The position numbers and the translations under genes are program-made. A stretch of 21,757 nucleotides of DNA from DATECU01 sp035286745 (GTDB taxonomy: Bacteria > Acidobacteriota > Vicinamibacteria > Fen-336), in the NCBI GenBank assembly GCA_035286745.1, contig DATECU010000154.1:1-21757 (forward strand), read 5' to 3'. Below are positions 6,737 through 12,431 of the stretch, in pieces; position 1 is the stretch's first letter; each line of letters opens with the position of its first letter. The notes below the pieces were generated by a model. It did no database searches. It was not told where the DNA came from and saw only the letters and a program-made list of their open reading frames with translations.

Positions 6737-8138
6737 TCGATTCGAAGCGGCCCCAGAGGATGAAGACGAAGGCCGAGGCCGCGTAGAGCAGCGCCCGCGC
6801 CGGCACCGGCAGCTTGAGCACGATCTGCTCGTTGCGGCCGAAGTACTGGAAGGCCTCCATCACCAGGAGCGGCGCGATGTAGAGGCCGGCCGTCCAGGCC
6901 AGCCCGGGTGGCATCCTGAGCCATCCGGTGAGGTCCATGAAGTTCCGGGTCATGAACCAGAGGGGCCCGGTGCTCTCGCAGCGGAAGATGATCCAGCCCA
7001 AGCACACGAAGTGGAAGGTCACCAGGACGCGAACGCCCCAGAGCAGCCGCCCCCAGAGGCCCTCCTGTTCGAAAAAGCCGGTCACCAGCCGCTTGCCCCC
7101 AAGCGCCCGCTCCAGGATCAGCAGCACCCCTTGGTAGCCGCCCCAGATCACGAACTTCCAGGCCGCCCCGTGCCAGAGACCCCCCAGCAGCATGGTCAGG
7201 AACAGGTTGCGGTAGGTGTGTCCGGGACCCTGACGGTTCCCACCGAGCGGAACATAGAGATAGTCGCGCAGCCAGGTGGAGAGGCTGATGTGCCAGCGCC
7301 GCCAGAAATCGGTGATGCAGGTGGCGAAGTAGGGGTGGTTGAAGTTGTCCATCAGCCGGAAGCCCATGATGCGAGCCACCCCGCGGGCGATGTCGGTGTA
7401 GCCGGAGAAGTCGCAGTAGATCTGGAAGGCGAAGGCCAGCGCCCCCAGGTGGATGGCCCCGGCTCGAAAGCCCAGCTCGCGGGCAAAGATGGAGTTGGCG
7501 ATGACGGCCAGGTTGTCGGCCACCACCACCTTCTTGAACAGGCCCCACATGGCCAAGTTGAAGCCGGTCATGGCCTCCTCCCAGCGAGGGGAGCGGGGCC
7601 GCTGCATCTGCGGCAGCAGATCGCGGCTGTGCATGATGGGGCCGGCCACCATGTGGGGGAAGAAGGCCACGAAGAGGGCGAAGTCGAGCGGGTCCCGGGC
7701 GGGCTCCACTTCCTTGCGGTAGACGTCGACGATGTAGCTGATGCTCTGGAAGGTGTAGAAGGAGATCCCCACCGGCAACACGATGTGCAGGTGGAGGAAG
7801 CCGGGGTCGAAACCGAGCCCGGCCAGAAGCGCCCCCGCCGAGTCCACGAAGAAGTTGAAGTACTTGAAGAAGCCCAGAAAGCCCAGGTTCAGGGCCACGC
7901 TCGTGGCCACCCACTTGCGGGCTCCGGACGGTGTCTTCTCGCGGCTGATGGCGTTCCCGAGCAGCCAGTCGGTTGAGGTGGAGAGGAGCAGCAGTCCCAG
8001 GAACCGCCAGTCCCAGCAGGCGTAGAAGAAGTAGCTGCCCAGGAGTAGCAAGACGTTCTGAGCGCGCCGTCGAAGAACAAGATAGGCGGGCAGGATATGC
8101 GCGAAGAAGATCCAGAAGTCAAGGGTGTTGAAGAGCAT
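6711..8138 (-). CDS. MBOAT family membrane-bound O-acyltransferase (AlgI-like)
   Basis: This 475-residue polytopic protein has many hydrophobic helices and the hallmarks of the AlgI/DltB branch of MBOAT proteins. These include 'DFSGYTDIARG' at about 243-253, 'FWRRWHISLSTWLRDYLYVPLGG' around 278-300 (named here by its ends, FWRRWH and YVPLGG), and the catalytic-His block 'LGGLWHGAAW' with His323. The length matches the family. Such proteins take an acyl group from a cytoplasmic donor and move it across the inner membrane to an extracytoplasmic acceptor. AlgI acetylates alginate and DltB passes D-alanine. It starts nine bases after the JAMM gene stop and overlaps the SGNH partner gene, so the three are probably co-transcribed. 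The transferred group, usually acetyl in this branch, is inferred. Confidence 0.93.
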   Translation of the reverse strand: MLFNTLDFWIFFAHILPAYLVLRRRAQNVLLLLGSYFFYACWDWRFLGLLLLSTSTDWLLGNAISREKTPSGARKWVATSVALNLGFLGFFKYFNFFVDSAGALLAGLGFDPGFLHLHIVLPVGISFYTFQSISYIVDVYRKEVEPARDPLDFALFVAFFPHMVAGPIMHSRDLLPQMQRPRSPRWEEAMTGFNLAMWGLFKKVVVADNLAVIANSIFARELGFRAGAIHLGALAFAFQIYCDFSGYTDIARGVARIMGFRLMDNFNHPYFATCITDFWRRWHISLSTWLRDYLYVPLGGNRQGPGHTYRNLFLTMLLGGLWHGAAWKFVIWGGYQGVLLILERALGGKRLVTGFFEQEGLWGRLLWGVRVLVTFHFVCLGWIIFRCESTGPLWFMTRNFMDLTGWLRMPPGLAWTAGLYIAPLLVMEAFQYFGRNEQIVLKLPVPARALLYAASAFVFILWGRFESNAFIYFQF

Positions 8139-8147
8139 GGTCCGGCC

Positions 8148-8570
8148 CTACTCCAGCGCCTCTTCCACGAAGCCCTGGCCCTGCTCCTCGAACACCCAGG
8201 CCGTGGTCTCCGCGATCCGGCCTGCCTCCACCCCCACGATCAGATGGAGGACGCCGTCGGATAACCCTTGGGCCGCCAGCAGGCGGTCGGTTTCCGAGGG
8301 TCGCGCCGGGTGGTCGGGGTGGCTGTGGTAGTAGCCCAGGATCTCGCGACCGGTTTCCCGCGCCTCTCGCTGAATGCGGATCACGTCCTCGGGTGCGATC
8401 TGGTAGCGCACCTCGGGGTTCTCGGCTTCGCGATTCGGGACCGGGACCACCTCCTCGACAGTGCGCGCGTTCAAGGTCCTTCTTCCCAGCAGCACCCCAC
8501 ACACCTCGAGCGGGTAACCCTGACGGGCATGATTCAGAATCGTCGCGAGCAAGGGGCCGGGCACCCGCAT
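8148..8570 (-). CDS. JAMM/MPN domain metallopeptidase (M67 family)
   Basis: The 140-residue product is a stand-alone JAMM domain with every zinc-site residue present: Glu22 in 'YPLEVCGVLLG', then His82, His84, Ser92 and Asp95 in 'YYHSHPDHPARPSETD' (H-x-H-P-x6-S-x2-D). Bacterial members such as Mec remove amino acids from the C-terminus of ubiquitin-like sulfur-carrier proteins, and others cleave ubiquitin-like conjugates. No ThiS/MoaD-like or E1-like gene is in the window, so the substrate is unknown. The frame stays open upstream to 8639, but the ATG at 8570 begins just before the conserved domain and avoids overlap with the divergent gene at 8600. It is the first gene of the minus-strand run ending with the kinase. 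An 8-bp inverted repeat covers its start codon. Confidence 0.88.
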   Translation of the reverse strand: MRVPGPLLATILNHARQGYPLEVCGVLLGRRTLNARTVEEVVPVPNREAENPEVRYQIAPEDVIRIQREARETGREILGYYHSHPDHPARPSETDRLLAAQGLSDGVLHLIVGVEAGRIAETTAWVFEEQGQGFVEEALE

Positions 8571-8586
8571 GGCGGGTGCTAAGATA
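8561..8586. promoter_or_regulatory. Divergent promoter region with an inverted repeat on the start codon
   Basis: Only 29 bases separate the two divergent start codons. GCACCCGC (8561-8568) and GCGGGTGC (8572-8579) form a perfect inverted repeat with a three-base centre that includes part of the JAMM start codon (8568-8570). It abuts TAAGATA (8580-8586), which reads as the extended -10 TGCTAAGAT on the plus strand and as TATCTT on the minus strand, so one symmetric element could serve both directions. No good -35 is visible for either. The dyad could be an operator, or an RNA hairpin that masks the JAMM start. Confidence 0.45.
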
Positions 8587-8599
8587 CCCTCAAACCTCC

Positions 8600-9787
8600 A
8601 TGGAGAAGGCCCTCGAGGGCGATCTGGCGCGCTCGGCACTGCCCGACCTGCTCCTGTTCCTGCAATCCGGCCGCCGCACCGGCCTGCTCGCCCTGGAGCG
8701 AGCGGACCAGGAGGCCAAGGTCTTCCTCAAGGAAGGCACGCCCGTCTTCGCGGCCACCACCAATCCCGAGCTGGGTCTCGGGAACCTGCTGGTGAAGTTG
8801 GGCAAGGTGGAAGCAGAACGGGTGGAGCAGGCCCTGGCCCGCCAGCGGGTGTCGCGCCTTCGCATTGGCCAGATCCTGACCGCCGAGCAGGATCTCTCGG
8901 AAGCCGAGCTGGCCTCGCTGCTCAAGATCCAGGTGGCCGAAGTGGTCTTCGACGTGTTCACCTGGCGAGACGGCCTGTTCTCGTTCTGGGAGCGGACCCC
9001 GCCCCCGCCCGGCGCCGTGATCCTGGAGACCGACCTGCCCAACCTGCTCATGGAAGCCGCCCGTCGAGCTCCCGACCGCACGCCTCTGGCCAAGCTCTTC
9101 GCCGACCAGAGCCTGGTTCCCGAGACCATCGTGAATCCCGAGCGGGTGAGGCACGCGGTCACCCTCACCCCCGAGGAGTGGCGGATCTTCTTCCTGATCG
9201 ACGGCCGGCGAAGCCTGGCCGAGATCTGCGATTCGGCGGGCAGCATGGAGACAGCGGCGCTCGAAGCCCTGAAGACCTTCCATCTTGCCCGCCTGATCGT
9301 CCTGCGCTCCGCGCAAGAACCGAGCCCGCCGGCTCCGGAGACCGTCCTTAAGATGGCCGCCCCCGGTCCCCAGCCGCCGGTCGCCATCGCCTTCACCGGC
9401 CCCATCCGCACCCCCGCAGTCAAGGAGGACACCCGCGAATACGTGACCCCCAAGGCGGTCGAGTATATGGGCTCCACCGCCAAGGTCCTGGTCAGTCGTT
9501 TGGTGCTCACGGTTGACGGCCGGGAGGCATCCTTTCCCCTGAACCGCGACACCTGCACCCTGGGGCGCCACCGGAACAACGACGTGGTGGTGACCGACCC
9601 CAAGGTGTCCTCCTTCCATGCCCGCATCGACCGCACGCCCGAGGGTTACGTGGTGCACGACCTGGGCAGCCGCAATGGCACCTTCCTGAACGGTCGCCGT
9701 GTGAACGTGGGACGCCTCACCACCGGGGACCAGCTGCGACTGGGTACCGCCCGCCTGGTGTACAAGGTCGACTACGTGGGCGACTAG
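8600..9787 (+). CDS. DUF4388 (PATAN-like) and FHA domain protein
   Basis: The 395-residue cytosolic protein has an N-terminal DUF4388/PATAN-type region ('GDLARSALPDLLLFLQSGRRTG', starting at residue 7, continuing to about 130) and a middle helical region to about 235. A Pro/Thr-rich linker (about 237-295) precedes a C-terminal FHA domain (about 300-392). The FHA phosphothreonine-binding residues are present: Gly322-Arg323, Ser337-Ser338, His340 and 'DLGSRNGTFLNG' (354-365). FHA domains bind phosphothreonine made by Hanks-type kinases, so it may read signals from such a kinase, possibly the divergent operon's own; this is inference. DUF4388 proteins are common in signalling and motility contexts of Deltaproteobacteria and Acidobacteriota. 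The ATG at 8600 starts the recognisable domain; upstream in-frame sequence lies inside the JAMM gene. No Shine-Dalgarno is evident. Confidence 0.88.
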   Translation: MEKALEGDLARSALPDLLLFLQSGRRTGLLALERADQEAKVFLKEGTPVFAATTNPELGLGNLLVKLGKVEAERVEQALARQRVSRLRIGQILTAEQDLSEAELASLLKIQVAEVVFDVFTWRDGLFSFWERTPPPPGAVILETDLPNLLMEAARRAPDRTPLAKLFADQSLVPETIVNPERVRHAVTLTPEEWRIFFLIDGRRSLAEICDSAGSMETAALEALKTFHLARLIVLRSAQEPSPPAPETVLKMAAPGPQPPVAIAFTGPIRTPAVKEDTREYVTPKAVEYMGSTAKVLVSRLVLTVDGREASFPLNRDTCTLGRHRNNDVVVTDPKVSSFHARIDRTPEGYVVHDLGSRNGTFLNGRRVNVGRLTTGDQLRLGTARLVYKVDYVGD

Positions 9788-9902
9788 GCGGGCGGCAGCG
9801 CTCCTGCGTTTAGCTGCAGCAGACTCCCAAGGGGCAGCATTCAGCATTCGGGCACGGCGGCAGATCGCCAAGCGGTGATGTGGAGCGTCGCTCGGACGAT
9901 AC

Positions 9903-9931
9903 TTGCCCCGCGCCGCCCATGGGTCTAAGCT
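9903..9931 (+). promoter_or_regulatory. Predicted promoter of the response regulator
   Basis: TTGCCC (9903-9908) and TAAGCT (9926-9931) are 17 bases apart. The expected transcription start near 9938 gives a leader of about 15 bases carrying AAGG (9942-9945) seven bases before the ATG at 9953. This makes the regulator independent of the upstream FHA gene. The rest of the gap from 9788 shows no other clear element. Confidence 0.5.
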
Positions 9932-9952
9932 AGTCACTTCCAAGGTTGGCCC

Positions 9953-10324
9953 ATGGCACTCATTCTGGCCGTCGACGACGAGGAGGACATCCGCTCTCTG
10001 CTGGAGATGCAGGTTGAGGGCGCGGGCCACCAGGTGCTTCTCGCCGGCAACGGGGTGGAGGCCCTTCAGAAGGTTGAGAGCCACCGCCCCGACCTGGTCC
10101 TGCTGGACGTGGTGATGCCGGTCATGGACGGCTTGCAGATGCTGGAGAAGCTACGGGCCGAGCCGGCGACACGAGAGCTACCGGTCATCGCGGTTTCCGG
10201 TCGCCTCGACGGGAAGACGATAGCTCGCCTGCAAGCCCTTGGTGTTCGCGGCCTGGTGCGAAAACCCCACTCCAACGGCGAGCTGCAGGACCGGATTCGA
10301 GAGGCGCTCCAGTCCGTGGCATAG
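9953..10324 (+). CDS. Single-domain response regulator
   Basis: The 123-residue protein is a complete CheY-like receiver domain with no output domain. Acidic pocket residues Asp8 and Asp9 ('AVDDEED'), phospho-acceptor Asp52 ('LVLLDVVMPVMDG'), switch Ser82 ('IAVSG') and Lys104-Pro105 ('RKP') are all present, so it should be phosphorylated by a histidine kinase. No histidine kinase is found in the window, so its partner lies elsewhere. Stand-alone receivers act by binding targets, as CheY or phosphorelay intermediates do. The switch aromatic position is occupied by a non-aromatic residue ('RGLVRKP'), which is common outside chemotaxis CheY. It has its own promoter. Confidence 0.93.
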   Translation: MALILAVDDEEDIRSLLEMQVEGAGHQVLLAGNGVEALQKVESHRPDLVLLDVVMPVMDGLQMLEKLRAEPATRELPVIAVSGRLDGKTIARLQALGVRGLVRKPHSNGELQDRIREALQSVA

Positions 10325-10337
10325 GTCCCGCTGAGCG

Positions 10338-10367
10338 TCGACTCGGCTCGCCAGCCTATCGTAAGCT
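10338..10367 (+). promoter_or_regulatory. Predicted promoter of the DUF1015 gene
   Basis: TCGACT (10338-10343) and TAAGCT (10362-10367) are 18 bases apart. The same -10 hexamer precedes the response regulator. The leader of about 36 bases holds a strong ribosome-binding site, AGAGGGAG (10397-10404), five bases before the ATG at 10410. Confidence 0.4.
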
Positions 10368-10409
10368 TGCTCCTTTCGCCGCTTTCGCCGGCGCCAAGAG
10401 GGAGCCCAG

Positions 10410-11636
10410 ATGCCCGAGATCCAGCCGTTCCCAGGGGTGTTCTATCGTGTGCCCGAGACCGATCTCCCCAGGGTCCTGGCTCCACCCTACGACGTGATCA
10501 CGCCCGACTACCAGGCGCAGCTCTACGACCGCGACCCTCGAAACATCGTCCGCGTGGTCCTGAACCGGAACCCCGGCGATGCCGCCTACGACGATGCGGG
10601 ACTCACCTTCCGGCGCTGGCAGCAGGAGGGTGTGCTGGCCCCCGATCCCGAGCCGGCTCTTTACCTTCTTGAGCAGCGCTTCGAGGTCGGAGGTCGGACC
10701 CTGATCCGGGTGGGGCTTCTGGCTCGGTTCCGCGCGGTGAACCCGGAGGCCCGGGTGGTGCTGCCCCACGAGCACACCCGCCAGGGCCCCAAGGAGGACC
10801 GCTACCGTTTGCTCAAGGCCACCCGCGCCAACTTCAGCCCCATCTTCCTCATGTTTGGCGACCGGGACCGGCGCTTCGCGGCCCTGGCGGCCGAGCTGAT
10901 GACGGGAGCGCCCGCCACCAGCTTCCTCGATGATGGCGGGGTGGGGCACCGGCTGTGGCGCGTAACTCAGAGAGACGCCATCGTCCGTTTAGCGGAGGCG
11001 CTGGCGGGGCAGGCCTACATCGCGGACGGTCACCATCGTTATGCGACGGCGTTGCGCTACCGCGACCAGGCCGGCCCCGACGGCGCTCTCACCCTCGGCT
11101 ACTTCACTCCTCTCAATGGGCCCGGGCTCCTGGTCCAGCCCTACCACCGCATCCTCTCGTCCGGTCCCACCCTGGCCGAAGCGGGGAAGGCCCTGGCTGG
11201 CCACTTCGATCTCAGGGACGCGCCCGACGCCGCCACGGCGGCCCGGGAGGTCGAGGCTTCGGCCGCGCCTTACGTCTTCGCCCTGGCCGAACCGGGGCGC
11301 GGGGCTCTGGTGGTCGAGGCTGGTCCGGGCGCGCGATCCCTGCTGCCACCGGATGCGCCTCCCAGCCTGGCCGCCCTCGACACCTACTTCTTTCACCAAG
11401 CTGTTCTAACGCCGACCTTGGGCGTGCCCGCCGAGGCGGTGAGCTATGTCCATTCACTCGGTGAGGCGGTGGCGGCAGTGGAGCAGAGGCGCTGCCGGCT
11501 GGCCGTCCTCATGCGCTCGACACCGGTGCGGCAAGTCGTGGACGTGGCCGAAGCCGGCGAGTCGATGCCGGCCAAGAGCACCTTCTTCCACCCCAAGCTG
11601 CCCTCGGGCCTGGTCATCCACCCCCTGGTGGGGTAG
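10410..11636 (+). CDS. DUF1015 family protein
   Basis: The 408-residue product matches the DUF1015 family over its length. Its signatures are the N-terminal 'APPYDVI' (24-30), 'NPEARVVLPHEHT' with 'PHEHT' at 119-123, 'YRLLKATRANFSPIF' (132-146) and 'YIADGHHRYATALRYRD' with DGHHR at 206-210. The paired histidines and acidic residues look like an active or metal site. No signal peptide or membrane helix is seen, so it is cytosolic. Family members are often found near serine-biosynthesis genes in other bacteria, but no such gene is present here and I do not assign a reaction. The stop codon is directly followed by the stop of the convergent phosphodiesterase gene, with zero bases between them. 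Confidence 0.88.
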   Translation: MPEIQPFPGVFYRVPETDLPRVLAPPYDVITPDYQAQLYDRDPRNIVRVVLNRNPGDAAYDDAGLTFRRWQQEGVLAPDPEPALYLLEQRFEVGGRTLIRVGLLARFRAVNPEARVVLPHEHTRQGPKEDRYRLLKATRANFSPIFLMFGDRDRRFAALAAELMTGAPATSFLDDGGVGHRLWRVTQRDAIVRLAEALAGQAYIADGHHRYATALRYRDQAGPDGALTLGYFTPLNGPGLLVQPYHRILSSGPTLAEAGKALAGHFDLRDAPDAATAAREVEASAAPYVFALAEPGRGALVVEAGPGARSLLPPDAPPSLAALDTYFFHQAVLTPTLGVPAEAVSYVHSLGEAVAAVEQRRCRLAVLMRSTPVRQVVDVAEAGESMPAKSTFFHPKLPSGLVIHPLVG

Positions 11637-12392
11637 TCAGCGCAGGCCGTCGCCGTCGCGCAGGGCTTCCAGCAGCTCGCCGGGGCGGTTGCTGCCGACG
11701 CCGTAGAGGTCGAAGCGGGCCAGGGACTGAAGCTCCGTCGGATCGTCGACCACCCAGGTGGCCATCAAAAGCCCGGCGCGTTTGGCCTGGTCCCTGAGGT
11801 CCTCCGACAGCATCCCCTTTTCGGGCATCACCAGCCGGCTCTCCACCTGACGCGCGCCCTCCACGACCTCGGCAGGGGTCGCCCGATAGAAGAGATGACC
11901 ACGCACCAGCTCGGGCGCCAGGGTACGGCAGCGAGCCAGCGCCCGGCGGTCGAAGGAGAGCACAGCGACCTCGCCCTCCACGCCCGCCCGGCGCACCTCA
12001 GCCAGCATCCGGGCCTCGACCCCGTCGTCCTCGGCGTCGGTGACCGAGTCGGACTTGATCTCGATCATGGCCTTGGCTCGCCCCCGGAGCAGCCCCAACA
12101 CCTCGGCCAGAACCGGCACCCGCTCGCCGGCGAACTGGTTGCCGAAGCGTTCGGGGTAGCCTGCGGATACCGAGCGAATCTCCGCCAGCGTCAGCTCAGA
12201 GACCTTGCCCCTTCCGCTGGTGGTGCGGTCCAGGGTGGCGTCGTGGATCACCACCACCTGGCCGTCCTTGGTCAGTTGGATGTCGAACTCGACCAGGTCG
12301 GCCCCTTGCTCGAGGGCGGAGGCAAAGGAGGCGAGGGTGTTCTCGGGTCGGTGGGCGGAGTCGCCGCGGTGGGCGATGATCAGGGGTGCCAT
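11637..12392 (-). CDS. Glycerophosphodiester phosphodiesterase
   Basis: This 251-residue GDPD-family enzyme hydrolyses glycerophosphodiesters from phospholipid turnover to glycerol 3-phosphate and an alcohol. All hallmark residues are visible at the N-terminus: 'AHRGD' with His8-Arg9, 'PENTLASF' with Glu17-Asn18, 'VEFDIQLTKDG' with metal ligands Glu35 and Asp37, and 'VVIHD' with catalytic His50. A later 'MIEIKSD' and 'ATWVVDD' complete the TIM-barrel pattern. It has no signal peptide, so a cytosolic UgpQ-like form is likely. Its ATG lies exactly six bases after a TATCGT box, suggesting a leaderless transcript; an AGGGG is present but too close to the ATG to act as a normal ribosome-binding site. 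It lies 39 bases downstream of the HD-GYP gene on the same strand. Confidence 0.93.
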   Translation of the reverse strand: MAPLIIAHRGDSAHRPENTLASFASALEQGADLVEFDIQLTKDGQVVVIHDATLDRTTSGRGKVSELTLAEIRSVSAGYPERFGNQFAGERVPVLAEVLGLLRGRAKAMIEIKSDSVTDAEDDGVEARMLAEVRRAGVEGEVAVLSFDRRALARCRTLAPELVRGHLFYRATPAEVVEGARQVESRLVMPEKGMLSEDLRDQAKRAGLLMATWVVDDPTELQSLARFDLYGVGSNRPGELLEALRDGDGLR

Positions 12393-12398
12393 CCCCTA

Positions 12399-12404
12399 AC
12401 GATA
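12399..12404 (-). promoter_or_regulatory. Candidate -10 box for a leaderless GDPD transcript
   Basis: TATCGT on the minus strand (12404-12399) is followed by six bases and then the ATG at 12392. This is the same spacing as for the lipoprotein and the toxin-antitoxin genes. No -35 is seen at normal distance; TTGACG at 12435-12430 is 25 bases away, too far for a standard promoter. Confidence 0.4.
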
Positions 12405-12431
12405 ACCCGGACCCGGCGGTCCGCGCCAGCG

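Noticed and set aside
8571..8639. 23-residue N-terminal extension of the JAMM protein
   Set aside because: It would overlap the start of the divergent DUF4388-FHA gene and adds no conserved sequence; JAMM proteins of this type begin near the ATG at 8570.
9835..9850. Short tandem repeat of CAGCATT
   Set aside because: Only two copies of seven bases; this is expected by chance and has no clear role.
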